Shown here: positions 32,488 through 41,928 of the stretch, in pieces
Layout of the letters: every line of letters starts with the position of its first letter
Position numbering within the stretch: position 1 is the stretch's first letter
Origin: Limnohabitans sp. MMS-10A-178
GTDB lineage: Bacteria; Pseudomonadota; Gammaproteobacteria; Burkholderiales; Burkholderiaceae_C
Reading direction: 5' to 3'
NCBI RefSeq assembly: GCF_003063375.1
Contig: NZ_NERY01000001.1
Span: 1,364,001 to 1,428,000, forward strand
DNA length: 64,000 nucleotides
Program-made: the position numbers and the translations under genes
Notes under the pieces: generated by a model
Seen by the model: only the letters and a program-made list of their open reading frames with translations
Database searches by the model: none
Told to the model about the DNA's origin: nothing

Positions 32488-33531
32488 ATGCAAATCGGAC
32501 CTTACGTTTTACCCAATGCCATTTTTGCAGCGCCCATGGCGGGCGTGACAGATCGGCCATTTCGCCAATTGTGCAGACAGTTCGGTGCGGGCTATGCCGT
32601 GAGCGAAATGGTCACCTCGCGCAAAGACCTTTGGAAAAGTTTAAAGACCTCTCGCCGCGCCAACCACGAGGGTGAACCCGGCCCTATAGCGGTCCAGATT
32701 GCAGGCACCGATGCCGTCATGATGGCTGAGGCCGCTGCCTACAACATCGATCAAGGCGCCCAAATCATTGACATCAACATGGGCTGCCCCGCAAAAAAGG
32801 TTTGCAACAAATGGGCGGGCTCTGCCCTGATGCAAAACGAAACTTTGGCCATCGAAATTGCAGAGGCGGTGGTCGCAGCTTGCGCACCCCGTGGTGTGCC
32901 CGTGACTTTGAAAATGCGAACGGGTTGGTGTGACACTGAAAAAAATGCCTTGGTGTTGGCCAAGGCCTTTGAAAGCGTGGGCATTCAAATGGTGACTGTG
33001 CACGGCCGAACGCGCGAGCAAGGCTACAAAGGCTTTGCCGAATACGACACCGTGGCGGCAGTGAAGGCCGCTCTCAAAATTCCAGTGGTGGCCAATGGTG
33101 ACATTGACTCGCCCGAAAAAGCTTTGCAGGTGTTAAAGCACACTGGCGCAGATGCGCTCATGGTGGGTCGTGCGGCTCAAGGCCGGCCTTGGATTTTCCG
33201 TGAGATTGTGCATTTCTTGGCCACTGGCGAGCACTTGGCTCCACCCTTGGTGGCTGAGGTCAAGCGTGCCTTGCTAGAGCATTTGCAAGATCACTATGGC
33301 CTGTATGGTGAGCTCACAGGCGTGCGTTCTGCGCGCAAACACATTGGCTGGTATGTGCGTGATTTACCTGGCGGTGAGGTGTTCAGAGAGTACATGAATA
33401 CGTTGGAGTCGGCCGATTTGCAATCGCGTGCCGTGGCAGATTTTTTTGAGGAAATGGCAGCGCGCATGGAGCGCATGCCAGTGGCTGTTTCAGGCATGCA
33501 AGCTGAAATGGCTTTGGAGACAATGGAATGA
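32488..33531 (+). CDS. dusB: tRNA-dihydrouridine synthase B
   Basis: A 347-residue flavoenzyme that reduces uridines in the tRNA D-loop. The N-terminal APMAGVTDRPFRQLCR and the active-site motif IDINMGCPAKKVCNKWAGSALM (catalytic Cys100) are diagnostic, as is HGRTREQGYKG. ATG at 32488 is preferred over the TTG two codons upstream, although neither has a clear Shine-Dalgarno. It overlaps fis by ATGA, giving the conserved dusB-fis operon, in which dusB is the promoter-proximal gene. Confidence 0.95.
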   Translation: MQIGPYVLPNAIFAAPMAGVTDRPFRQLCRQFGAGYAVSEMVTSRKDLWKSLKTSRRANHEGEPGPIAVQIAGTDAVMMAEAAAYNIDQGAQIIDINMGCPAKKVCNKWAGSALMQNETLAIEIAEAVVAACAPRGVPVTLKMRTGWCDTEKNALVLAKAFESVGIQMVTVHGRTREQGYKGFAEYDTVAAVKAALKIPVVANGDIDSPEKALQVLKHTGADALMVGRAAQGRPWIFREIVHFLATGEHLAPPLVAEVKRALLEHLQDHYGLYGELTGVRSARKHIGWYVRDLPGGEVFREYMNTLESADLQSRAVADFFEEMAARMERMPVAVSGMQAEMALETME

Positions 33532-33764
33532 GCAAGAAAAAAATTGATGAATGCGTCCGTGACAGCTTGAACGATTACTTTCGCGACATGGCAGGTGAGG
33601 AGCCGCATGGCATGTATGACATGTTGCTGAATGTGGTGGAGAAGCCACTTTTGGAAGTGGTTATGCAACGTGCAGACCAAAACCAATCGCGCGCAGCGGA
33701 GTGGCTTGGCCTGAACCGCAACACTCTGCGCAAGAAACTTGTAGAACACAAACTTTTGAAATGA
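33528..33764 (+). CDS. fis: Nucleoid-associated protein Fis
   Basis: A 78-residue Fis-family protein. The C-terminal helix-turn-helix is [22 protein letters not shown], nearly the standard Fis DNA-binding helices; the N-terminal part holds the dimer helices. It is shorter than E. coli Fis (98 residues), as usual in betaproteobacteria. It controls rRNA/tRNA promoters and shapes DNA. Translation is coupled to dusB, and the start of purH follows 4 bases after its stop. Confidence 0.93.
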   Translation: MSKKKIDECVRDSLNDYFRDMAGEEPHGMYDMLLNVVEKPLLEVVMQRADQNQSRAAEWLGLNRNTLRKKLVEHKLLK

Positions 33765-33768
33765 AATA

Positions 33769-35349
33769 ATGAAAGCACTGATTTCTGTCTCTGACAAAAC
33801 TGGCATCGTCGAACTTGCTCAAGCGCTGCATGCGCTGAAGGTGGAGTTGGTATCCACCGGCGGCACCGCCAAACTGCTGGCCGAACAAGGTTTGCCCGTG
33901 ACAGAGGTGGCTCAAGTGACAGAGTTTCCAGAAATGTTGGATGGCCGCGTTAAAACTTTGCATCCCAAAGTGCATGGTGGCTTGTTGGCTCGACGCGATG
34001 TGCCCGAGCACATGGCTGCTTTGAAAGCGCATGGCATTCAAACCATCGATTTGCTCATCGTCAACTTGTACCCCTTCGAAGCCACTGTGACCAAATCAGG
34101 TTGCACTTTGGAAGACGCCATTGAGAACATCGACATTGGCGGCCCTGCCATGGTGCGCAGTGCGGCCAAGAATTGGAAAGATGTGGCGGTGCTCACCGAT
34201 GCATCGCAATACGCCACAGTGATTGAAGAACTCAAAGCCAGCGGCAAAGTGTCTGACAAGACTCGTTTTGCTTTGTCAGTAGCCGCCTTCAATCGCATCA
34301 GCAACTACGACGCAGCCATCAGCGACTATTTGTCTTCTTACAATTTGGAAGACGGCACTCGCGCAGAATACCCAGCGCAATCGAATGGCCGTTTTGTGAA
34401 GCTGCAAGACTTGCGTTACGGCGAGAACCCGCATCAAACAGCCGCCTTCTATCGCGACTTGTATCCAGCGCCTGGCTCTTTGGTTACGGCTGTTCAACTT
34501 CAGGGCAAAGAACTGTCTTACAACAACATTGCCGATGCCGATGCAGCATGGGAATGCGTGAAGAGTTTTTCTGAGTCAGCCTGTGTCATTGTGAAACACG
34601 CCAACCCTTGCGGCGTGGCATTGGGTGCCAATGCCCTTGAGTCTTATAACAAGGCATTCCAAACCGATCCAACCTCTGCGTTTGGCGGCATCATTGCGCT
34701 GAACCGCACTGTTGACGCCGCTGCTGCACAGCAAATTAGCAAGCAGTTTGTAGAAGTTTTAATGGCACCTGCTTACTCACCCGAAGCGCTGGAAATTTTC
34801 AAAGCCAAAGCCAATGTGCGTGTGTTGCAAATTGCATTGCCCGAATTCAAAGCAGGCGGCACGCCTTTTGAACAAGGCCGCAATGCGCAAGACATCAAAC
34901 GCGTGGGCTCTGGTTTGCTTATTCAAACGGCTGATAACCATGAATTGCAATTGGCCGATCTCAAAGTGGTTACCAAAGTGCAACCCACACCTGCACAACT
35001 GCAAGACTTGTTGTTTGCCTGGAAAGTGGCCAAGTACGTCAAGAGCAATGCCATTGTGTTTTGCGCCAACGGCATGACCATGGGCGTAGGTGCTGGCCAA
35101 ATGAGCCGTTTGGATTCAGCTCGCATAGCCAGTATCAAGGCGGGTCATGCAGGCTTGAGTTTGCAAAACACTGTGGTGGCCAGCGATGCGTTTTTCCCAT
35201 TTCGCGATGGCTTGAATGTGGTGGTAGACGCTGGCGCCAATTGCGTCATCCAGCCAGGCGGCTCGATGCGCGATCCTGAAGTGATTGCCGCCGCTGATGA
35301 ACGCGGCGTGGCCATGGTGTTCTCAGGCGTGCGTCATTTCCGCCACTGA
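33769..35349 (+). CDS. purH: Bifunctional AICAR transformylase/IMP cyclohydrolase
   Basis: A 526-residue enzyme for the last two steps of IMP synthesis. The N-terminal MGS-like cyclohydrolase domain (about residues 1-150) contains [24 protein letters not shown] and [15 protein letters not shown]. The C-terminal transformylase domain contains [28 protein letters not shown] and [10 protein letters not shown]. The length matches E. coli PurH (529). Placement directly after dusB-fis is the common Burkholderiales order. Its stop codon abuts the stop of the convergent hemL gene with no base between. Confidence 0.96.
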   Translation: MKALISVSDKTGIVELAQALHALKVELVSTGGTAKLLAEQGLPVTEVAQVTEFPEMLDGRVKTLHPKVHGGLLARRDVPEHMAALKAHGIQTIDLLIVNLYPFEATVTKSGCTLEDAIENIDIGGPAMVRSAAKNWKDVAVLTDASQYATVIEELKASGKVSDKTRFALSVAAFNRISNYDAAISDYLSSYNLEDGTRAEYPAQSNGRFVKLQDLRYGENPHQTAAFYRDLYPAPGSLVTAVQLQGKELSYNNIADADAAWECVKSFSESACVIVKHANPCGVALGANALESYNKAFQTDPTSAFGGIIALNRTVDAAAAQQISKQFVEVLMAPAYSPEALEIFKAKANVRVLQIALPEFKAGGTPFEQGRNAQDIKRVGSGLLIQTADNHELQLADLKVVTKVQPTPAQLQDLLFAWKVAKYVKSNAIVFCANGMTMGVGAGQMSRLDSARIASIKAGHAGLSLQNTVVASDAFFPFRDGLNVVVDAGANCVIQPGGSMRDPEVIAAADERGVAMVFSGVRHFRH

Positions 35350-36654
35350 TTAAAGCGTTTTGAAAATCTCACGCGCGGCACTTACCGTGTCGGCAATGTC
35401 TTGTGCCGTGTGTGCGCCACTCACAAAGCCGGCTTCATAAAGGGCCGGCGCAATGTACACACCGCGGTCTAGCAAGCCGTGGAACAAGGTGTTGAACTTG
35501 CTGCCATCGGTTTTCATCACTTGCGGATAGTTGCTGGGCAAGGTGGGCAACAAGAAGAAGCCAAACATGCCGCCTTCAGAGTCGCCTGCAAAGGGCACAC
35601 CTTCAGCTGCTGCTGCAGCCGACAGACCTTCTACCAACGAACGTGTGGTTGCACTCAGCGCATCAAAGAAACCAGGCTTGCTAATTTCGGCCAAGGTGGC
35701 CAAGCCGCAAGCTGTGGCCACTGGGTTGCCACTCAAAGTACCAGCTTGATAGACAGGGCCCAAAGGCGCAAGTTGTTCCATGACGGCGCGTTTGCCACCG
35801 AAGGCTGCCAAAGGCATGCCGCCGCCAATCACTTTGCCCATGACGGTCATGTCTGGCTCGAAGCCAGGAATGCTTTTGGCATAGACGCTTTGAGCGCTGC
35901 CCAAGGCCACGCGGCAGCCTGTCATCACTTCGTCAAACACCAACAGGGCGCCGTATTGGCTGCACAGTTCGCGACATCGTTTCATGAAGGGCACGCTGGC
36001 GCGTACAAAGTTCATGTTGCCTGCAATGGGCTCGATCATGAGGCAGGCCAACTCAGGGCCATGAAGTTTGAAAGCTTCTTCCAGTTGCTCGATGTTGTTG
36101 TACTCGAGCACCAGGGTGTGTTGCACCACCTCGGGCGGCACGCCCGCACTGGTGGGGTTGCCAAAGGTGGCCAAGCCAGAGCCGGCTTTGACCAACAAGG
36201 CATCGGCATGGCCGTGGTAGCAGCCTTCAAACTTGATGAACTTGCTGCGGCCTGTGGCGCCGCGGGCCAAGCGCACTGCGCTCATACCTGCTTCGGTGCC
36301 AGAGCTGACCAAGCGCACCATGTCCATGGACGGCACTAGCTTGAGCAAGGCTTCGACCAATTCAACTTCGCGCTCGGTGGGTGCGCCAAAAGAAAAACCA
36401 TCAAGCGCGGCTTTTTGCACGGCTTCTAAAACGGCAGGGTGGCCGTGGCCCAAAATCATGGGGCCCCAAGATCCGATGTAGTCGATGTATTTTTTGCCGT
36501 TGGCATCCCAGAAGTAAGCGCCTTCAGCGCGCTTCACAAAGCGCGGTGTGCCGCCTACGGCGCGAAAAGCGCGCACGGGAGAATTGACGCCGCCAGGAAT
36601 GACTTTGCGGGCGCGTTCGAACAGGGTGTCGTTGAGGTCAGTGTTTTGTGTCAT
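35350..36654 (-). CDS. hemL: Glutamate-1-semialdehyde 2,1-aminomutase
   Basis: A 434-residue PLP enzyme making 5-aminolevulinate in the C5 pathway of haem synthesis. The start [30 protein letters not shown] is typical; an ATG 15 bases upstream exists but lies deeper in thiD. PLP lysine is Lys274 in [11 protein letters not shown], and [15 protein letters not shown] and EPIAGNMN are conserved. The usual GFRVA motif reads GCRVA here. The gene overlaps the 3' end of thiD by 17 bases, so the two are coupled. Haem demand links it loosely to the oxidase cluster further right. Confidence 0.95.
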   Translation of the reverse strand: MTQNTDLNDTLFERARKVIPGGVNSPVRAFRAVGGTPRFVKRAEGAYFWDANGKKYIDYIGSWGPMILGHGHPAVLEAVQKAALDGFSFGAPTEREVELVEALLKLVPSMDMVRLVSSGTEAGMSAVRLARGATGRSKFIKFEGCYHGHADALLVKAGSGLATFGNPTSAGVPPEVVQHTLVLEYNNIEQLEEAFKLHGPELACLMIEPIAGNMNFVRASVPFMKRCRELCSQYGALLVFDEVMTGCRVALGSAQSVYAKSIPGFEPDMTVMGKVIGGGMPLAAFGGKRAVMEQLAPLGPVYQAGTLSGNPVATACGLATLAEISKPGFFDALSATTRSLVEGLSAAAAAEGVPFAGDSEGGMFGFFLLPTLPSNYPQVMKTDGSKFNTLFHGLLDRGVYIAPALYEAGFVSGAHTAQDIADTVSAAREIFKTL

Positions 36655-37585
36655 TGATCGGCATTTCAAAAAAATCGGCGTTCATGTCGGGGCCTTCGGC
36701 CTCGGCTTCTTCGTCCTCGTCCTCAATATCGGGTAGGGCCCAAAACAATCGGTCGGGAATGACCTTGCCCATGCCAGGGCGAAAGCCCTCGTCAAGGCAA
36801 CGGTCTAAATAGTGCAGAGCTTCGCTGGCAGCAGCAGATAAATCAAGGCCTGTGGCAATTAAAGCGGCCAGGGCGGCAGAAAGTGTTTCGCCTGCACCAC
36901 TGAAAACGGCTTCAATGCGCTCAAACTTTTCATGGCCCACCACGGTTTCGGGGGTGGCCAACACATTGTCAATGTGTTGGTCGTTGACGGTGATGCCAGT
37001 GACCAGGGTGTAGGGCACGCCCAACTCTGAAGCGGCCTTGGCAATGTCGCGCGGACCAGGGTTTTTGTCGCTCGACCAATCGGGCAACAACCAGCGGCGC
37101 AGCGTGCTGTGATGGCCCACCAAGATGCTGGTTTGGGGCAGCAGCAGTTCGCGAAAAGCATCGAGGTATTGGTCGATTTGCTCGTCTTCCCACCAAGACA
37201 GGTTGGGCATGTAGGCCACCACGGGGACGCCGTCGTAATCGGCTGTGAGTTCGGCAATGATGCTGATATTTTCAGCACTGCCCACAAAGCCCACTTTGAT
37301 CACTTGCGGCGGAATGTCTTCCAATACAGCCCTTGCTTGATCGCCAACGGCTTCTTCATCGAGTGGGAAAAAGTCAAAAATTTGGGCGGAGTCGCGGGCG
37401 TAAGCGCCCGTGAGAACGGGCAGTGCGTGTGCCCCAACGGAGGCAATGGCCAAAACATCGGCACTGATGCCACTGGCCCCACTGGGATCGCTGGCATTGA
37501 AGACCAAAACGCACGCAATGCTGGCTTCTTCTTCGCCTTCTAGGGCATCCTCTGGTAGATCTGTCGGCGGTAATGTCGTGGTCAT
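36638..37585 (-). CDS. thiD: ThiD-like kinase with altered active site and acidic tail
   Basis: A 315-residue ribokinase-fold protein of the hydroxymethylpyrimidine/phosphomethylpyrimidine kinase family. The [22 protein letters not shown] and [12 protein letters not shown] stretches fit ThiD. In ThiD the anion-hole motif is GTGC with a catalytic Cys; here it reads [13 protein letters not shown] (residues 230-242), with Glu in place of Cys. The C-terminus has an unusual acidic patch with eight Asp/Glu between residues 287 and 300, and the N-terminus is also acid-rich. No other thiamine gene is near. It overlaps hemL and is divergent from rubredoxin, an order I associate with Comamonadaceae. 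Confidence 0.8.
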   Translation of the reverse strand: MTTTLPPTDLPEDALEGEEEASIACVLVFNASDPSGASGISADVLAIASVGAHALPVLTGAYARDSAQIFDFFPLDEEAVGDQARAVLEDIPPQVIKVGFVGSAENISIIAELTADYDGVPVVAYMPNLSWWEDEQIDQYLDAFRELLLPQTSILVGHHSTLRRWLLPDWSSDKNPGPRDIAKAASELGVPYTLVTGITVNDQHIDNVLATPETVVGHEKFERIEAVFSGAGETLSAALAALIATGLDLSAAASEALHYLDRCLDEGFRPGMGKVIPDRLFWALPDIEDEDEEAEAEGPDMNADFFEMPINDTKH

Positions 37586-37642
37586 GAGTTACAGTGAAGC
37601 CCGATACAATCGTTTCATTCTATTCGACACTGGTGACACACT

Positions 37643-37816
37643 GTGACTGATACTAAAACTTGGATGTGCTTAATTTGCGGCTGGATTTACGACGAGGCCG
37701 CTGGTTGCCCAGAAGATGGCATTGCCCCCGGCACCGCATGGGCCGATGTGCCCATGAACTGGACTTGCCCAGAGTGCGGTGCTCGCAAAGAAGACTTTGA
37801 AATGGTGGCCATTTAA
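37643..37816 (+). CDS. rubA: Rubredoxin
   Basis: A 57-residue protein starting with GTG (MTDTKTWMCLICGWIYDEA). The four iron-binding cysteines are in the pairs CLIC (Cys9, Cys12) and CPEC (Cys42, Cys45), the standard mononuclear Fe site. The surrounding ApGTaWaDVPmnWtCPECGarKeDFEmv pattern is typical of betaproteobacterial rubredoxins. It probably carries electrons for oxidative-stress or hydroxylase partners. It is divergent from thiD with 57 bases between, and its stop is 29 bases before the convergent photolyase gene. Confidence 0.95.
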   Translation: MTDTKTWMCLICGWIYDEAAGCPEDGIAPGTAWADVPMNWTCPECGARKEDFEMVAI

Positions 37817-37845
37817 GCCCCTTTGGAGCGGCCCCACGGGCCCTC

Positions 37846-39336
37846 TCAAGTTATCTTTTTAACCACGGCGTAGCGCGCCAGGGTTTTTTCTCTGGCTTCT
37901 GCGTGGTTCACCACGGGCATTGGATAGTCTTTTCCCAAACTAATGCCTGCTGCTTGCAAGGCCATTGGCTTGGCTTCCCATGGCGCGTGAATGTCAGCGC
38001 CTTCCAAACCCGCCAGCTGCGGCAAATAGCGCTTGATAAACTTGCCCTTCGGATCGAACTTTTCACTCTGCGTGACAGGATTGAAAATTCTGAAATAAGG
38101 CTGTGCATCGCAGCCACTCGAGCTGGCCCACTGCCAACCACCGTTGTTGGCCGACAAATCAAAGTCGATGAGGTGCTGGGCAAAGTATTTTTCGCCCCAG
38201 CGCCAATCGATTCCCAAATCTTTGGTGAGAAACGAAGCCACTACCATGCGCAGGCGGTTGTGCATGTAGCCGGTTTGGTTGATTTGGGCCATGGCGGCAT
38301 CGACCAAGGGATAGCCGGTTCGGCCTTCGCACCAAGCTGCAAAAAGGGCCTTGCCATGAGGGCCATGTTCCCACTTAATATGATCGTATTCGGCCTTGAA
38401 GCAGCGTTCGGCCACATGCGGAAAGTTGGCCAAAATTTGGGCGTAAAAGTCGCGCCAAATGAGTTCGGACAACCACACGCTGGCGCCTTCGCTTGACTTG
38501 TACCGCTGCCATGCCTCAAGGGCCAATTGGCGAATAGAGATGGTTCCAAAACGCAGGTGCACGCTCAAATAACTGGGGCCTTTGATGGCCGGGAAATTGC
38601 GGGTTTCTTCGTAGCGGTCAATGCGGAGCAAAAAGTCTTCTAGCAAAGCTTGTGCGCCAGATACGCCAGGTTTGTAATGCAAGGCAATGAGGTCGATGTT
38701 TTCAAAATCGATGTCGGGCAGGGTTGGGACTGCGGACTGAAATGCCTTGGGCCTTGGGGCCAGAGCGGCTGCATGCTCGGCCACGGGATGAGGCGCCAGG
38801 TCTTGGGGCTGAATTTTTTTGAGCCAAGCGTTTTTGTAGGGTGTGAACACGGTGTAAGGGTTGCCCGCCAAGGTTAGGACCTCTTGGCGTTCAAAGACCA
38901 CATGGTCTTTGTAGGTATGCAAAGCCACACCTGCGTTGGCCAGTGCACCCCGAATTTGGGCGTCGCGGGCAAGGGCGAAAGGCTCATCGTCGTGGTTGGC
39001 AAAGACGGCTTGGACTTCCAATTGCTTGGCCAGTTGGGCAATTTCTTGGAGGGGGCGGCCATGCAAAACAATCAGGCCGGCTTGGCTGGCCAGCTTGGCT
39101 TCGACACCCGCTTGCACCGCTGCTTGACGAATGAGGTGGTCCAATTCGACCAAAGACTCTCGAATAAAGGCCACTCTGCGGTCTTGGGCGGGCAGCTCTT
39201 TCAGAATGTCTGTGTCAAACACAAAGACACAGTGCACTTTGTGGCAATTTTTCAGGGCGTGGAACAGGGCGGCATTGTCTGCCACCCGCAAATCGCGTCG
39301 AAACCAGACCAAGCCGGAAGAAAAGGGTTTGTGCAT
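37846..39336 (-). CDS. phrB: CPD photolyase (cryptochrome/photolyase family)
   Basis: A 496-residue FAD light-dependent DNA repair enzyme. The N-terminal antenna-binding domain starts LVWFRRDLRVADNAALFHAL; the FAD domain contains LSVHLRFGTISIRQ, ELIWRDFYAQIL, RTGYPLVDAAMAQINQTGYMHNRLRMV, and FDLSANNGGWQWASSSGCDAQPYFRIFNP, the last being the class I photolyase signature. It splits cyclobutane pyrimidine dimers using blue light, a sensible function for a surface-water bacterium. It is divergent from yqgE with only 26 bases between the start codons. Confidence 0.95.
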   Translation of the reverse strand: MHKPFSSGLVWFRRDLRVADNAALFHALKNCHKVHCVFVFDTDILKELPAQDRRVAFIRESLVELDHLIRQAAVQAGVEAKLASQAGLIVLHGRPLQEIAQLAKQLEVQAVFANHDDEPFALARDAQIRGALANAGVALHTYKDHVVFERQEVLTLAGNPYTVFTPYKNAWLKKIQPQDLAPHPVAEHAAALAPRPKAFQSAVPTLPDIDFENIDLIALHYKPGVSGAQALLEDFLLRIDRYEETRNFPAIKGPSYLSVHLRFGTISIRQLALEAWQRYKSSEGASVWLSELIWRDFYAQILANFPHVAERCFKAEYDHIKWEHGPHGKALFAAWCEGRTGYPLVDAAMAQINQTGYMHNRLRMVVASFLTKDLGIDWRWGEKYFAQHLIDFDLSANNGGWQWASSSGCDAQPYFRIFNPVTQSEKFDPKGKFIKRYLPQLAGLEGADIHAPWEAKPMALQAAGISLGKDYPMPVVNHAEAREKTLARYAVVKKIT

Positions 39337-39356
39337 GGGTTAGAGGCCGTTAAAAT
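39329..39356 (+). promoter_or_regulatory. Candidate promoter of the yqgE-ruvX-pyr operon, possibly leaderless
   Basis: TTGTGC (39329-39334), a 16-base spacer and TAAAAT (39351-39356). The A of the yqgE ATG is the seventh base after the -10 box. The -35 box overlaps the start of the divergent phrB gene. Confidence 0.45.
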
Positions 39357-39362
39357 TGAGAC

Positions 39363-40007
39363 ATGTCTGCCGATTTTGCCTCCACTTTGCTTTCGCATCA
39401 TTTTTTGATTGCCATGCCTGGTTTGGAGGACCCTACTTTTGCCAAAAGTGTGGTGTATTTGTGTGAACACTCTGAGCGCGGTGCCATGGGCTTGATCATC
39501 AACAAACCCGGCGATCTGAGTTTGAAGCATTTGTTCGACAAAGTCGAGTTGCCGCTTCACCGCGAAGACTTATTGCAATCCAATGTAATGCATGGCGGCC
39601 CAGTTCAAACCGAGCGTGGTTTTGTGCTGCATGAGCCCATGCTGGAATCAGATTTAGAAAATTCTGAAAAGCCAGATACAGCACTGAAGCCAGAAGCTGA
39701 TTCAAAAAGCACCTCTATTTACGCCTCTACCTTGAGCGTTCCAGGCGGTCTGGCCATGACCACCTCCAAAGATGTCCTTGAAGCCATGTCCAATGGCTCC
39801 GGCCCCAAACGCGTGCTGGTGACATTGGGCTATGCCTCCTGGGGCGAAGGTCAACTCGAGTCTGAAATTGGCGAAAACAGTTGGCTCACTGTGGAGGCCG
39901 ATCCTGCTGTCATTTTTGACACGCCCATTGAAAAGCGTTACGAAAAAGCCTTGGCCTTGTTGGGCCTACAGCCATGGATGCTGTTAAATCAGGCGGGCCA
40001 CGCATGA
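39363..40007 (+). CDS. yqgE: YqgE/AlgH family protein
   Basis: A 214-residue protein of the UPF0301/DUF179 family. The start contains LLSHHFLIAMPGLEDPTFAKSVVYLCEHSERGAMGLIINKP, the family hallmark, and the middle VMHGGPVQTERGFVLHEP. An insert of about 25 polar residues (near residues 98-122) lengthens it relative to the usual 185-190. Molecular function is unknown. It overlaps ruvX by ATGA and heads the operon yqgE-ruvX-pyrR-pyrB-pyrC'-plsC. No Shine-Dalgarno precedes its ATG. Confidence 0.9.
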   Translation: MSADFASTLLSHHFLIAMPGLEDPTFAKSVVYLCEHSERGAMGLIINKPGDLSLKHLFDKVELPLHREDLLQSNVMHGGPVQTERGFVLHEPMLESDLENSEKPDTALKPEADSKSTSIYASTLSVPGGLAMTTSKDVLEAMSNGSGPKRVLVTLGYASWGEGQLESEIGENSWLTVEADPAVIFDTPIEKRYEKALALLGLQPWMLLNQAGHA

Positions 40008-40420
40008 GCCTAGACCAGGCGCTCACTGTGCCTGCGTCGCAGCAGAGTTTTTTGGCTTTCGATTTTGGACTCAAGCGCACGGGTGTTGCCGTTGGCAACC
40101 GCATGCTTCGCCAAGCCACGCCGCAATCAACCGTGGTGGCTGAAGGCGATGCGCGGTTTGTACACATTGAAAAACGCATTAAAGAGTGGACGCCAGATGC
40201 CTTGGTGGTGGGTGTACCTTTTCACCCCGATGGTGCATCTCACGAAAACACCTTGCGCGCGCAAAAGTTTGCCCGTCAATTGCGCGGCCGCTTTGGTTTG
40301 TCTGTGTACGAAGTAGACGAGCGTTACAGCACCACAGAAGCCATCTCGAATGGCGCGAAAGATGCCGACGCTGCGTCGGCATGCATTATTTTGGAACAAT
40401 TTTTAAGGAGTCTGCCGTGA
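40004..40420 (+). CDS. ruvX: Holliday-junction resolvase-like protein RuvX/YqgF
   Basis: A 138-residue RNase H-fold nuclease. The first acidic residue is in FLAFDFGLKRTGVAVG, the second in VYEVDERYSTTEA and the third in KDADAASACIILEQFL; VVGVPFHPDG is also conserved. Family members act on 16S rRNA 5'-end maturation or on DNA junctions. I chose the ATG at 40004 because it overlaps the yqgE stop by ATGA and gives the usual length of 135-140 residues. It overlaps pyrR by GTGA. Confidence 0.9.
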   Translation: MSLDQALTVPASQQSFLAFDFGLKRTGVAVGNRMLRQATPQSTVVAEGDARFVHIEKRIKEWTPDALVVGVPFHPDGASHENTLRAQKFARQLRGRFGLSVYEVDERYSTTEAISNGAKDADAASACIILEQFLRSLP

Positions 40421-40920
40421 GTGCATTGGCTTTGAATGCAGAGGCGCTGTACAGCGAACTCTTGCGCGGTGTGCGAGCCATGTGCACACCCGAAACACGT
40501 TTGGTGGGCATCACCTCGGGTGGCGCTTGGCTGGCCGAGCGTTTGCAAAAAGATTTGGGCTTGAGTGGCAAGCACGGCAGCATTTCATCGGCCATGCACC
40601 GCGATGATTTTGCGCAGCGCGGCTTGTCGGCTGGCGGCCAAACCAGCTTGCCATTTGAAATTCAAGGTGCCGATGTGCTGATCTTGGATGATGTGCTTTA
40701 CACAGGTCGCACCATCAGGGCCGTCATCAATGAATTGTTTGACTATGGCCGGCCCGCCAATGTGCGGCTGGCGGTGCTTGTCGATCGTGGCGGACGTCAG
40801 CTGCCCATTCAAGCAGACTATGCAGCTGCACGTGTGGCCTTGCCTAATTCGCAGTCGCTGGCGCTGGTGCGTTTAGACAGCGGCGAGTTCAGCTTTGAAG
40901 TACAAGAAGAAAACAGCTAA
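40417..40920 (+). CDS. pyrR: PyrR, bifunctional regulator/uracil phosphoribosyltransferase
   Basis: A 167-residue phosphoribosyltransferase-fold protein. The PRPP loop is [22 protein letters not shown], typical of PyrR, and [20 protein letters not shown] follows. The start codon is GTG, overlapping the ruvX stop (GTGA), with AAGGAG at 6 bases. PyrR proteins bind pyr mRNA in Gram-positives; in proteobacteria the gene sits in front of pyrB-pyrC' and the regulatory role is less clear. It is followed by pyrB after 17 bases. Confidence 0.93.
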   Translation: MSALALNAEALYSELLRGVRAMCTPETRLVGITSGGAWLAERLQKDLGLSGKHGSISSAMHRDDFAQRGLSAGGQTSLPFEIQGADVLILDDVLYTGRTIRAVINELFDYGRPANVRLAVLVDRGGRQLPIQADYAAARVALPNSQSLALVRLDSGEFSFEVQEENS

Positions 40921-40937
40921 GCAGGGAAAGAATAAAA

Positions 40938-41900
40938 ATGCTCTACAAACGCAATCCCCAACTCAACAAAAACGGTGAGCTCATTCACTTGCTGTCCACC
41001 GAAGGTTTGTCGCGCGACATTCTCACGCACATCCTAAACACCGCGGCCAACTTTGTGAGCGTGAGCGACCGCGAAGTGAAAAAAGTGCCTTTGCTGCGCG
41101 GCAAAAGCGTTTTTAACTTGTTCTTCGAGAACAGCACCCGCACCCGCACCACCTTTGAAATTGCAGCTACACGTTTGTCTGCTGACGTCATCAACCTCGA
41201 CATTGCGCGCTCTTCGGCCTCTAAGGGTGAATCGTTGCTAGACACCATTGCCAACTTATCGGCCATGGCGGCTGATATTTTTGTGGTGCGCCATTCCGAG
41301 TCGGGTGCGCCTTACCTCATTGCCCAGCACGTGGCACCGCATGTGCACGTGGTCAATGCCGGTGACGGACGCCATGCACACCCCACTCAGGGTTTGCTCG
41401 ACATGTACACCATTCGCCACTACAAAAAAGATTTTACCAACCTCACGGTGGCCATTGTGGGCGACGTGTTGCACTCACGCGTAGCGCGCTCCGATATTCA
41501 TGCGCTAACCACTTTGGGTTGCGCTGAAGTTCGTGTGGTGGGCCCCCAAACCTTGGTGCCCTCCGACATGTCGCAAATGGGCGTGAAGGTGTTCCATAAC
41601 TTGGAAGAAGGCATTAAAGATTGTGATGTGGTCATTACCTTGCGTTTGCAAAACGAGCGCATGAGCGGCGCTTTGTTGCCCTCAAGCCAAGAGTACTTCA
41701 AACGCTTTGGCCTGACGACTGCAAAACTGCAACTGGCCAAACCCGATGCCATCGTGATGCACCCGGGCCCCATTAACCGCGGTGTGGAAATTGACTCGGC
41801 GGTGGTGGACGGTCCGCAAAGTGTGATCTTGCCGCAAGTGACCTTTGGCATTGCGGTGCGCATGGCTGTCATGAGCATCGTGGCGGGCAATGAAGCTTGA
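40938..41900 (+). CDS. pyrB: Aspartate carbamoyltransferase catalytic subunit
   Basis: A 320-residue enzyme of pyrimidine synthesis joining carbamoyl phosphate and aspartate. The carbamoyl-phosphate site is [16 protein letters not shown] (about residues 62-77); [18 protein letters not shown] and [13 protein letters not shown] are also diagnostic. There is no pyrI; instead pyrC' follows, as in the dodecameric class of Pseudomonas and Burkholderiales, where PyrB needs the inactive dihydroorotase homologue for assembly. The stop is 28 bases before the pyrC' ATG. Confidence 0.96.
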   Translation: MLYKRNPQLNKNGELIHLLSTEGLSRDILTHILNTAANFVSVSDREVKKVPLLRGKSVFNLFFENSTRTRTTFEIAATRLSADVINLDIARSSASKGESLLDTIANLSAMAADIFVVRHSESGAPYLIAQHVAPHVHVVNAGDGRHAHPTQGLLDMYTIRHYKKDFTNLTVAIVGDVLHSRVARSDIHALTTLGCAEVRVVGPQTLVPSDMSQMGVKVFHNLEEGIKDCDVVITLRLQNERMSGALLPSSQEYFKRFGLTTAKLQLAKPDAIVMHPGPINRGVEIDSAVVDGPQSVILPQVTFGIAVRMAVMSIVAGNEA

Positions 41901-41928
41901 AGAACCAGAAGAAGAAAGAACAAAGACC

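Noticed and set aside
35479..36339. 286-codon plus-strand open frame
   Set aside because: Antisense to hemL, which has full family motifs; the product is low-complexity Gln/Ala/His.
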